Program-made: the position numbers and the translations under genes
Assembly (NCBI GenBank): GCA_018902385.1
Contig: JABSSW010000026.1
Coordinates: forward strand, 186,001 to 250,000
Reading direction: 5' to 3'
DNA from: Physcia stellaris
Lineage: Eukaryota; Ascomycota; Lecanoromycetes; Caliciales; Physciaceae
DNA length: 64,000 nucleotides
Shown here: in pieces, positions 22,038-33,002 of the stretch
Layout of the letters: each line of letters begins with the position of its first letter
Position numbering within the stretch: position 1 is the stretch's first letter
The notes under the pieces: generated by a model
What the model saw: the letters and a program-made list of their open reading frames with translations, nothing else
What the model was told of the DNA's origin: nothing
Database searches by the model: none

Positions 22038-22191
22038 TGTTACAAATATGTAGAATGCAACGTGCTTATTATTCATGATAATACTATCTATCGTACATGT
22101 GATGAATGTGAATTATTGTACAGAATTTGCACGTTAATCTATAACAAAATAACGTTTTGACATTGTTTTTGATGATAAATTTATTTCAACA
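22038..22191 (-). repeat. LTR, left copy (3' LTR of the minus-strand element)
   Basis: 154 bp, beginning TGTTACAAATATGTAGAATG and ending ATTTCAACA, so TG...CA ends are present. It aligns end to end with 27122-27295 apart from 20 single-base transitions and one 20-bp length difference. An A-rich run on the element's sense strand (complement of 22192-22199) sits against it and would be the polypurine tract. Confidence 0.93.
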
Positions 22192-22259
22192 TTTTTTTTC
22201 GAATTTGCAAAAATATAAAATCATGATGTTTAATTCATTTCGAACATGTCGATAAATCG

Positions 22260-25200
22260 TTAATATTTGAACGAAAATAAAAATTTGATAAAATCGTCGA
22301 TTGACATAATGTCGATCGTTATGTATTTAAATTCAATACGATTTTTTTTAATTTCGTTTTTTACGTAATAATATACGATATCAACGTGTTTAATGCGATT
22401 ATGATGTATCGAATTTTCATTGAATATTTTGACGTTTTGATTGTTAATATTTATCAATATTTTGACGTAATTGTTCGATTAATTTTGAATTCGTAAATCA
22501 ACGAATAATTGTTTGAATCAAATAATTTTTTTGACGACAAATAATATGATCATATATTCGACGACGCAAATAAACGTGATCACGATAAATTGAAATTTTG
22601 ATATTCAATTTATCGAATCGTCGTTTAATAAAAACAAATATATTTCGATAAATTTTTTGAAAATTTTGTCACGAATTCAATTTGTATCGCAATATATTTC
22701 GATGTTTTATTTTTTGTTGAAATTATCGTCGTAAATTATACAAAAATCGATTGTGAAATTGAAATAAATTATAACACGTTTGATTGTTTTGATATAATTA
22801 AAATTGAAATTTTGAATAAATCGATTGATTATGAAAATCGTATTCGTTACATTTGATTTGATTTTTATTATTGCAAACATGATTGAATTCATTATTGTTT
22901 GATATTGTTTAATATTTTGATCGATAATTTGATTAACGTTGAAAATTAAATCAAATGATTTTTTCATAAATGTTCGAATTGATTTCGCATTTTATAAATT
23001 CAAATTTTTTAACGACGTATTGAATATATGTTTTTTGATTAAAACGAATTATATGTATTTCGCGATTTTTGAAAATAATTATATCAAAATAAAAATTTAT
23101 TGATTCAAAATCAATCATATCGAAAACGTTATTGAATTTCGTTTTTGTTTTATTAATTATGATTTTATTGAAAACAATGATTTTGATATTATCGATTCAT
23201 GTAATAATGATGAAATTTTTGAAATCAACATTCGTGACGAATATATTTTGATTCGCGTCGAAAAAATTGAAAATTAATTTTTGTAAAAAAAATTCGAACA
23301 AACGTTTATATCATAATTTGAATGATTGTTTCAAATTATACAATGTTTTGTTCAATTTGCAAATATTTTTGTCATTGTTATATTCAATCGAATATTTAAC
23401 ATAAATATTTAAATCAATAAATTCGTATAAAAACGCAATTTTCACGTTTATTTGTTCAATTTTCAAATTCAAAAAAACGACAACGACGAATAAAATTCGA
23501 AAAATCATTGATTTAACGACGAAAACAAAAATTTAATCAAAATCAATATCGTATTGTTGTAAAAATTTTTTGACGCATTATTTAATTTTGTATCGTATTA
23601 CAACGTTATCGACATTGCGTTTGAATTTGTAAATTCATTTATCGTTCAACGATTTTTTTTATCGAACGTGAAATTTATTAAATTTCAAATGTAATTTTTC
23701 GATAAAAAATCGAATTTTTTTTTTCATTGTTTTTAATCATTGTGAAAAATGAAAATTTCGTGCGACGTCGTTGTAATTATTTGATTTTTTTTCGTCGATC
23801 GTCAATATTGTTATGAATTTTTTAAACGAAAAAACGTCGATGTTTTCGACGTAATCGATTAACAATGAAACGAAATTGATCGTATCAAATTCAACGTTTA
23901 TAATTGAAATTGATTGAAAATCAACAATATTGTCGAACAAAACAATTAAATTATTTGAATTTCAATTTCAATTTACGAACAATTCACGCATTGTTAAATG
24001 AAACATCGTGAAATTGACAAAAATTATGACATTATAAACGATAAAATTTACAAAAAAATTTATTCGAATTGTTTTTTTGTTTGAACGCATTGTAACGTAT
24101 TTTTGTGAAATTTTTTGAAAATTTTTTTGTTGTTATGACGTTATTGATTTTTGTATAATAATATTTGAAAATTTCATTTTGATATATAATCGAATTTCAA
24201 TGTTTTGAAAAATTTGAAATTGAATTTTTTGTTTTTTTGTAATGAATTTAATGTGAATAACAAAAAAATTATCATTGTTGAATCAACAATTGATTCGATA
24301 AAATTTTTATCGAATTCGATGTCAATTTTGATGTTGATTTGTAATCATAAATATCGAAATTTTTGACGTATTCGATTTTTGATTAATCGATATATAAATT
24401 CGATAAATGATATTATCGTTATATTCAATAAAATTTTTTTTTTCGACATTCGATTTCAAAAGATTTTTGATTTTTTTGTTAATAACGACGTAAACGATTG
24501 ATTCGAATAAATACATGTTCGTCAATTTCGAAAATTGTTCGTAAATATTTTCGAACGATAATTGATTTTTCAAATACAAAATTAAACGTCGATTTTTAAT
24601 ATACGTCATTGCATATATAATGTTTGATCACAAAAAAATCGATATGTTTTTCGTCAATAACGTTGTTTTGATTATGATGATGAAAATACGTTGATATGTT
24701 TCGATTATATCATTGACGTTTTGAACATTTGTTGAAATTAAATTGAATTCAATGTTTTGATTGTCAAAATAATTGATTGATTGCGTGTTACGAAATTCGT
24801 TGTCATAATTTGTACGTACGATTTTGACGTTAATATCGAATTAACGTTTAATTCAATTGATATATTTAATAAAACATTGTAATCATTCGTGTTTGTTTTT
24901 GACGACGTATATTTTCGTTCAACGTAATTTATCATCGATAATATTGATATAATAACGTTCATTTTTAAAATTTTCGATCGTTATTAATATTAAATCAATG
25001 TGAATAATATGAAACGTTTTTTCGACATGATAAATATTTTTTTTATTCGATTTTTTTGTTTTGATTAATTTGCAAATATTGCAATGATTATTTTTGTAAT
25101 CGTTTTGATAAAAATGATTCAATTTTTTTAATATTGACGTAATAAAAAAAAATTCATATGATTTAAATTTCGATGTCATACAATGAACGACAATGATAAT

Positions 25201-26235
25201 ATTGTTAACAATATAATCATTTGATATAATTGCAATTTCAAAACGTATAATTCGTTGTTTTGCAAAAAAACATATTCGATTGATTTGTTTTGATATTTGA
25301 AAATGTAATTTTCAATGTTTCAATAAACGTTTTGTTTTTCGAATGTTGATATTGACAACAAATTTATTGACGAATTTGACATGTAAAAAATTGACAAATA
25401 AATGAATTGATTATTTGCATTGTTGTAAAAAAAACGAACAATAATTTGATTATTTTTTTTTTCAACAATAAAACGAATTTTGTTTGCAATTACAACATGT
25501 TCGATATAAAACATGAAAAAATGTATGAAATTTCGATTTTTGCACACGTGAATATTGACGTTCGAATTTATATATTACAATATATCGTTGATTGAATAAT
25601 TAATGAACAAAATTTGTTTTTAAAATTCAATCAACGACGTTAATTGTTATTGTAAATTTTGAATTTTTTTTAAAATTTTGTCGTATAAATGATCAAACAT
25701 ATTTTTATCAATTCATTTTTTGAAAACGTTTTTTGAATAATTATAATAATATTTTTCAAAATCATGATTGATGAAATCGTTGTTTATGCATATTTGATTG
25801 ATACAAAAAAAATCAATGTATTCAAATTTTAATATATTGAAACGCATACGTTTAAATTTTTCAAAACGATCAACGATCAATGCAATTGAATTTGATTTTG
25901 TTATCGTATCGATGATAATTTTAACGAAATTCAAAAAAAAAATCGATTTCGATGAAATTTGTGTTTTCGAAAATTCATTCGTTACGTTAACGAATCACGA
26001 AATAATTGAAATAAATTAATTTGTGCATTTTGAACAACAAAATATTTTGACAAAATACGTCGACAATAAATTTCGAATTAACGTTTTCGATAATCAATTG
26101 ATTGTATAATGATTCAACGATTTTGATGTAAAATTCGACGTTCGTTAAAATAACAAATCGTTCAATAAAATCGAAAATGATATCGACGAAAAAAACGAAA
26201 TTTTTTTTTTGAAACGTTTTGTTATTTTTGTTCAA
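22260..26235 (-). pseudogene. Decayed Copia gag-pol
   Basis: Only fragments are readable. At 25987-26235 and 25713-25934 are gag-like pieces. At 25320-25547 a stretch ends SSINLLSISTFEKQ, like the end of the protease and start of the pre-integrase region. At 24919-25179 CNICKLIKTKKS with HIDLI recalls the integrase zinc/pre-integrase and core. At 24322-24609 the frame recalls the integrase C-terminal GYS...YRVW region. At 23311-23508 QINVKIAFLYEF and LNKTLYNLKQS match the reverse-transcriptase QMDVKTAFLNG and LYGLKQS motifs. At 22707-22967 and 22260-22457 are YQTIMNSIMFA and NSIHHNRIKHVDI, matching the RNase H region. Numerous stops separate them; the catalytic Asp is replaced in QINV. Nothing here can be functional. 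Confidence 0.85.
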
Positions 26236-27121
26236 TAAATCAATGATGTTGAATTCGTTATGACAATGATAAAAAAACGATAATTAACGTCGATTGCATT
26301 GAACAAATAAAAAAAAAATTATTCAAATTTCGTTCGTGTTTTTCGACGACGATGATAAAATTCGTGAATTTGATTTTCGTTTTTGTATCGATAAAATTTC
26401 AATCGATATTTTTGTTGTATAAAAATTCGACGATAAACATTGATTTTATTGATAAATTGATTGTTCATTCAACATAATTGATTCGAAAATCGTTTTTGAC
26501 GTCGATTTTTCAATTGAAATATTGTTTTGATTTTGAAATGAAAACGACAAAATTGTGAATGATGTTTGACGTAATTATTGTAATATTTAAATTTGAAAAT
26601 TTGAATCATATAAATGAAAAAAAAAACGTATATGATTCGTGAAATCGTATAAAACGTGTAAATTTCATGTCGTATTTGTTTTTTTTTTTTTTTTTCATTT
26701 CGTGACAAATAAATTCGAAATATCAATTCGAAACAATGACGAATTCATTAAATCATCGAATCGTGTATGTGAAATTTCGTATTTTTTGAAAACGTTTTTA
26801 TCGAAATCGAATGATCGATCGTGCGTTCGAATTTAACGTTCGTTTGAACGATAAATGACGTTTTCATCGATTGACGTCGATATTAATTTTTTGAATTTTT
26901 GAAAAATTAAATGACGATCGTTAAAATAAACAATATACATTTTATTGACGACATTAAATGACGATAAATTCGTTGTAAATTCAATTTGATGTTTTCGAAT
27001 TTGATCGTCGTTTAATCAATCAAAAATTTCTCGATCGATGCATAAAATTAACGTTTAAACGTTATAAAATAATATGAATCGATTCGAATGATATTTGACA
27101 AACATTGTCGAATTCATAATT

Positions 27122-27295
27122 TGTTACAAATATGTAAAATGCAACGTGTTTATTATTCATGATAATATTATTTATCGTACATGTGATGAATGTGAATTAT
27201 TGTACAGAGTTTGCACGCTAGCCTATAACAGAATAACGCCTTGGCATTGCCTTTGGTGGTGAGTTTACTCTACTCCAACAGAGTTTACTCCAACA
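27122..27295 (-). repeat. LTR, right copy (5' LTR of the minus-strand element)
   Basis: 174 bp, TGTTACAAATATGTAAAATG to CTCCAACA. It is less mutated than the left LTR over its right half and contains a 20-bp internal duplication (GAGTTTACTC...CCAACA occurs twice, around 27261-27295) that the left LTR lacks. Confidence 0.93.
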
Positions 27296-27300
27296 GGTTT
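27296..27300. repeat. Target-site duplication, right copy (GGTTT)
   Basis: Matches 22033-22037 exactly and abuts the right LTR. Confidence 0.9.
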
Positions 27301-28709
27301 GTGCGTCCCCAGCTAGATGAAAATCAACCCCCCTTATCCACCGCCTCGTCAACAACTTAATCATCAGAAGGGATTTCCGGCTTTGATCTGATCCGAAGAG
27401 TAGGAAGAGATGATATACCTGAAACGCATTTGAACAAGCTGAACCGTGACATGGATACGTCTTTCCTTCCCCTTCCTCGCTGCGCCCCAAGTCGGGCGAG
27501 GGGAATTATTTTGGATCTGTGGACAGATCACATATCATTTTGGAACTTCTCATAGACAAACAGTCGAAGAAGAAATGGATATGGGACTTTCATTTCCTCT
27601 ATCTTTTCAGGGAATTGTTTCAAGGAATGCTAATTTCGTCACGAGGTCCAGCAACCTTCGACATGGAAACGAGAGTGCTTCCTCAAAATCCACGGTATCG
27701 TCATGATAGGGATATCTGCGTTTTGTTGGTCAGTATTTGGCATATAAATAGATAACAGGAATTATTAAATGCGGAGAGATATTTGGTCCGATTGTACCGG
27801 CGTGGCATCTGTCAGTCTGGGAGTAAGGTATCCAAAGCGCACTGCATGGGAAGGCGCTCGCCGGACTCTGGGAAGCTGAACCATGGATGTTGAAGCAAAA
27901 TAAGAAAAACGACATTGTCCCCGAGAATCGATCGAGGTCATATATTGAGATAGTAGAGCCCCAGAGAAATACAATAGAGCTCCAGAAAACCACAGCCATA
28001 ATTCCAAAACCGCTCTCAGCATGCTATTTGAAAATCTAGTGCTGGGAGATACATTGGTTTCCAGCCTCCTCAGAGAAAAACATTCCGCTGTATTGCAAAC
28101 CCATGTCCAAGACCCATCTGGTAAAGATAAGTGTACCCATCACCGGGGAACATCGTCGCCCTCAAAGTAAATCCTGTCTTCTTAGCGCTTCGATATCCCC
28201 CGCCCCAGTATATATAAAATATATATCCACAGTGGCCATGCATCACGAGCCGTGCAGAATGCTACAGTGATAAATATAACAAAAAAAGACATCTGAGAGA
28301 CGATCAATTGAATTCTCTTTTCACTAAATCTGCTCGTCGGGATGTTACTAGGTTCAGGCAGAACAACGACATCCCGAGATGATCTGTAGGCGACTGTGTA
28401 TTGTAGCGGTCGATAACCGCTTAACTTTGGCCTTGCATGAAGTCTTTCTTGAGGAGGTGCATGGAATGGACTGATAATGATTAAAGCACTCGTGAGGATT
28501 GATTGAAGTGCCATTTCTAGGGGTCAATCTTGGCACGATCTCAGGGGCTCAGGGGTCGATCTGTCGCTGAATCTGGCAACCACCCCCAACTCCACCACCA
28601 CTGTTTATGGATAAATGTAGACGATATCACACAGTACAGGAAATGCTCTCATTCCATACTTTAGTCGGATCGAAAAGGGGTAAAGAAGCCAAAAAAACTA
28701 CCCCTTTAT
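27301..28709. other. Intergenic; one doubtful small ORF
   Basis: Normal base composition. A minus-strand frame at 28182-28514 (110 codons) begins with a hydrophobic signal-like segment (MALQSILTSALIIISPFHA) and contains a second hydrophobic stretch near its end. It has no recognisable family, so I do not call it a gene. Confidence 0.3.
28691..28697 (-). terminator. RNA polymerase III terminator of tRNA-His
   Basis: Seven A on the plus strand, i.e. T7 on the minus strand, 12 bases beyond the 3' end of the tRNA gene at 28710. A run of four or more T is the usual pol III stop. Confidence 0.85.
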
Positions 28710-28794
28710 TGCCCGCGGCAGGAATCGAACCTGCGTTGATTCGGAGCTGCGAGAAAACCACAACGAAACGTGATAACCACTACACTACGCGAGC
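28710..28794 (-). tRNA. tRNA-His (GTG) with a 13-nt intron
   Basis: Acceptor GCTCGCG pairs with CGCGGGC (one T-G pair), discriminator A73. The T arm is GCAGG-TTCGATT-CCTGC with the B box GGTTCGATTCC; the D arm holds TAGTGTAGTGGTTATCAC. The anticodon stem TTTCG/CGAAT has a T-T mismatch at 27-43. The loop reads TT-GTG-G, then the intron TTTTCTCGCAGCT, then C, which puts the intron at the canonical position one base 3' of the anticodon. Length 85 = 72 + 13. The genome also encodes a G just 5' of base 1, though in eukaryotes the His G-1 is added by Thg1. Confidence 0.92.
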
Positions 28795-29517
28795 CATCAT
28801 GGAACGGATAACGTCTTATTTAAATATATTTTTCTTATACTCATTTATTCAACTCTTAAGGGTTCCCCGTTTGGGACCTTTCCCACCCCTCCCCTCCCCC
28901 CAAATCCCCCAATAACTCCACCAAATCCCGCAGCACCCACCTCACCCCATATCATTCCTCTCATCTCCAACTCATCACCCCTTTCCCCCCTCTTCCCCCC
29001 ACCCTTTTCCCCCCCATGAGATCTATTATGATTTCAACACCCACATCTCATCTGATGAAAGATTCCGCACCGATAAACTTGCATGTACTTGGTTCAACAT
29101 TCAGTGAAATATTGCATGGTGATACACTTAACTACTAGTTTCCCGAGAGGACCAGTGAACGGATATGTACTAAGCCGGTTGAATTCTAGGTAAATGTTGT
29201 GTTGGATTTACGGCGATGTTGGGGATGGTTAGTGGATTAGGGGCAGTTAGGGGAAAGCCGTAAAGGTAGAAGCTCTTTTTGGCTGGGCGGGAAGGGGGAG
29301 AATGGGGGAAGAGTGATCACAGGAACCGGATTAAGCAATGTATACGCAATTCCTTCATAGGACTGATAGATAACCCGGATCGATTGCTATATACCGATAC
29401 TCTCAAAGTATGCTCAGTCGACCTGCCATTCCATGCGTGTCTAACGGTACATTTTTATACAGAAGCCCCTAAAACGTCATGTCTGCAGCTTATTCGGTAT
29501 AATTCGTAAGGCAAAGA
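28795..29517. other. Intergenic with C-rich tracts
   Basis: 28860-29015 is strongly C-rich on the plus strand (runs of 4-7 C). No gene seen. It is the 5' flank of the tRNA and the 3' flank of the zinc transporter gene. Confidence 0.4.
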
Positions 29518-32500
29518 TCAACCCGCCTTAGCCGCAAAAGCAGAGGCACTGAGAGGATTCGGCGTCGTTCCACCACGACACCAACACCTCCCATTGCCGT
29601 CTCTCTCCACCTGAACTAATACGTTCATATGTCTGGTTTTCAGGTACGCTACGGCTCGCTCTTTCACATCCTCCATATCCGCGCCGCGTGCCGCCATGAC
29701 GTGGATCACACCCAAAACTCTCCTATCATCGCCTTCTTCAAGCCAGAATTTTGGGACCGCGTAGCCTACCACACCGCGTAGGGCACTGACGCCTGCGAGT
29801 GCTTCTCGAAGATCGAATTCTGTGTCTTCTGGAATCGTAAGCAAGAGAGTACGAGCGGATGATGCGACAAGCGGTATTGCAGATGCGAAGATTAGGACTG
29901 CAATGAGTACGGATGCCAAAGGGTCGAAGCCAACCCAGCCGTAGTAATTAATGAGGAGGGTCGATATAACGACGGCAACAGATCCAAGAGTGTCGGCCAT
30001 GATATGCAGAAATATGCCATGCATGTTCTCGTTGCCGTGATGGTGGCCGTGACTGTGGCCATGGGCATGGGAGTGAGAGTGTACTGGTTTCGAGGGGGTG
30101 GCGGGAACCGATAAGGGCGAAGGTGTCGGGCAGCTGTGGAGGTGGTTGTGAAGGTGGTCGTGGTCAGGGTGATCATGGTTGTGATGATCATGAGAATGGT
30201 CGTGCCCAGCATGAGAATGGTCTGAATGATCGTGTCCAGCATGAGAATGGCTTAAATGGTCGTGTCCCTCGTGCGAATGGCCATGATCATGCCCGCCGTG
30301 AGAATGGCCATGTCCGTGGTGGGCGTGGCCGAAAGCTGTCATGCCAATGAGGTTTACAACGAGCCCGAGGCCGCTAACTGTCAAGAGCTCTCCAAGTCTG
30401 TGCATTTCACTTCCCTCAGCTAGCCTCTCGACGGCTTCGTAGACAATCTCTACACTAATAAGCCTGCTATTGATTAGCTTGACGTTCACACAGCACTCAA
30501 AATACCTACATCAGGAATATCCCATTAGCAAACCCTGCAAGGGTATCCATCTTGCCAAACCCATAGGGGAACCGTGTACTTGGAGGCCATTTGCTCATTA
30601 CGGCTGCACACAGACCGACAACGAGCGCGAGACAGTCGAAGAACATGTGGATGCTATCAGACAATAGACCTAGCGATCCGGTTGCGACCCCATAAAATGT
30701 TTGGACGAGCATAAAGCCAAAATTGAGACTAATAGAAGTTAGTCAATAGCCTTAAGCTTAAAAATGACATACATACATCATAAAGTAGAAGATCCTCCGG
30801 GAATCTTTCTCCACTAGTATGCTATGTAGCAAGGGCCATGCTTGAGTTTTTTTGAGTAAGTATTTTGAGACCCTTGAGGGATCAGCGTGGTGGTCGGAGT
30901 GACCTTTCTCTTCATGGTGATGTTGATGACCATGGGAATGTCCATGTGTGTGGTGTGACGAGATTGAGACTGAGTGGTGGGTATCATATATCAACGCCGC
31001 AAAAGATATGACGATCAAGGAGGCCTGATAAGCATACGAACTCCAGGATATGGGTCCGAGAAATAGCAAGAAAGTGCTAGATAACAAAGATCCAGACATA
31101 AGACCAACTCCTCTACTGTGGCGCAAGCATTGCTGTTGCGCAAAAGTCAATGCTAACGCCGAAGCAGAGGTTGTTAAGATTCCGCCAACTATAGAAAGAA
31201 AAGTGAATCCGCTAACGGTGGGTATCGTAATAAAATAAACCAAACAAGTAAGGAGTCCCAATGCCACGCCTGCAATTAACGTTAGATCGACGTCTTCCGG
31301 AGTATATACAAGCTTGGACATCAGTGGATCAGGTGGTGAGAGTGCCTGTGCTGCCGATGGTATCTCCCTTAGCGTTGTCAGAATGTTTGAGCCCGAAGGC
31401 GGTGGTGGCTCGACTGGTGACGAGACGTAAGCTTTCTTGGCGGCCATTGTTGGAAAAGGAGGAGGTAAGGCGAAGACCGAAATACTTAGGGCCAAATAAC
31501 CCAGGATCTTGTTGGACAATAGAGAAGAAGAAGTAGAAATGCCGAAGATATCGCAGAGAAGCTGAAAAAGCATGGCAACAAGAGTCCACCGCCGTGAGCT
31601 AAGCAATCGTTTCGCGCCAGCTTTGCTCAAAAAATCTCTGGGTTCACTGTCCACAACGGCGATGTCTGCAACCAACGCAGCCAGTAGAACCAGCCCTACG
31701 CGATCACTGCCGAGATGGATAGAAGCATAGAACGGCAGGCCAACACCCAGCAGCCTGCCAGCAAGCTGACGACCACGATGTACGCTTATAGGCCCCACCT
31801 GCATGCTCGTGAAGCTTGCAGTTCTCTTGTGACCAGTAGCATCAGATTTGCCCCCATATTGACCACGTATAGCTGCGCGTATCTTGCTTGTTCCTCCCAC
31901 AATCATCAACGTTCCAGATGTGAGCGCGCAAGCTGAAAGAAGACCTGTGTTCATGTGCTTAGGCAGGGGCGTCGAACCATGCATCTCAGCCCCTCCAGGT
32001 ACAGGCTCTAAGGACCGAGATGTAGAGTCCAAGTTATCTGTAGCTTGTAGTATGGTGTAAGGCAATAGAATGAGGACGGAGGTGCTGAATTCCGAGGCCG
32101 TAAACCAAGTCCGCCTGACAGCATTAGCGTGGTGATGACCGTGATTGTCTTATGCTCGCTCACCTCTTCCTGCCATCGCTTGAAGTCGCGTAAGTTGGCT
32201 TTGCAGCTGGCTGGTATCCATAGTTGCTTCTCTCGAGCTTCAAATGAGTGGGCAGTCCCACACTGATTCTGCGGGCCATGCCCTTAGGCCTCACAGGATT
32301 CATATTGGTCGGCGGTAGACTAGACGTGGGAACTTGAGACCTCGATCTAGAATGCTCGAGGTGATTTTTGTCGTGGTCATGCGAAGGATGTGTGTGGAGC
32401 GAATGGCTATGTGTGTGCTGCTTTGTTTCGTTTTCGTGTTGAAAGGCACCATTCATGTGCGGGCCGCCATTGACTGAAGTCGGCTGCAAAGGGAGCCTTT

Positions 32501-32591
32501 GTGACGTTGATTTCCGGCTGTGTCCCCTGCTATGTTCCGCCAGGCCATTTGCAATGGCTGGCACGGTGTAAGTTGTCTCCATCCTCAGCAC
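29518..32591 (-). CDS. MSC2: CDF zinc transporter of the Msc2/ZnT5 type
   Basis: Cation diffusion facilitator that, by analogy with yeast Msc2 (partner Zrg17), moves zinc into the ER/secretory pathway. Exons 32591-32164, 32114-30777, 30728-30510 and 30463-29518 give 976 residues. The N-terminus is hydrophilic with a His-rich patch, then comes a long multi-span region special to this subfamily, including a second HGHSHGHQHHH cluster. The CDF core has the metal-site pairs DSIHMFFDC (HxxxD on TM2) and HIMADTLGS (TM5). Between TM4 and TM5 lies a very long His/Asp-rich loop (29990-30330) of repeated GHDH/SHS units. It ends with a cytoplasmic metal-binding-type domain. It shares a ~410-bp divergent promoter with the ALG1 gene. 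Confidence 0.9.
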
Positions 32592-33002
32592 CTTCCCAGG
32601 TAAGGTAGCTGGGTACCGGCGGCTGGATCATGTGTAGGAATGCTTGATATGCTTAACACTGCAATAGTAGCTTTCTCGAAGAAAAGGGCTGCCGGGAGTC
32701 AACTCCAAGTACTTAAACAACAATGGAGATAATTCGGCTGATCTCATCGTGGAGCCAGTCTCTGAGGGGTGTCACACTGATGCCCGGAGAAAACCCCTGT
32801 CAGGGGCCGAATGCAGGGTCATCGTTCGGGCCGATAATCTTCCACGTGACCCTAAATCAAGATTCAATGGAAGATCCTACTCCCAGAAGACTGCCAGGAT
32901 GATATAGCGAATCACCGCTTTCCACAATGGGGACGTTCACATTCGACCACTCGGTACACCTAGCCATTTACACCTCAATCGCTTCAATTGAAGAAAGCTC
33001 TG
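32592..33002. promoter_or_regulatory. Divergent promoter between the Msc2-type gene and ALG1
   Basis: 411 bp separate the two start codons, so both promoters must lie here. No TATA box or named motif stands out. Confidence 0.5.

Larger units (their letters stand above)
22038..27295 (-). mobile_element. Ty1/Copia LTR retrotransposon, RIP-type mutated
   Basis: A 5258-bp element with 154/174-bp LTRs, TG...CA ends and a GGTTT target duplication. Decayed minus-strand translations give the order gag-like, protease-like, integrase, reverse transcriptase, RNase H from right to left, which is the Copia order (integrase before reverse transcriptase). The interior is roughly 80% A+T and full of stops, so it is inactive. 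The mutation is specific: C followed by T or C has almost vanished on both strands, while C followed by A or G is common. Unmutated flanks start right at the LTR edges. Confidence 0.92.

Noticed and set aside
22038-27300. A+T-rich block as a centromere or mitochondrial insertion
   Set aside because: LTRs, target duplication and Copia-order domain remnants explain it fully as one mutated retrotransposon.
28182-28514. 110-codon frame with a signal-like N-terminus
   Set aside because: The hydrophobic start is suggestive, but there is no conserved motif and the region is otherwise non-coding in character. Expression data would be needed to accept it.
29892-30350. Open frames overlapping the His-rich region on both strands
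   Set aside because: They are other-frame readings of the His/Asp repeat of the zinc transporter; the repetitive composition keeps all frames open.
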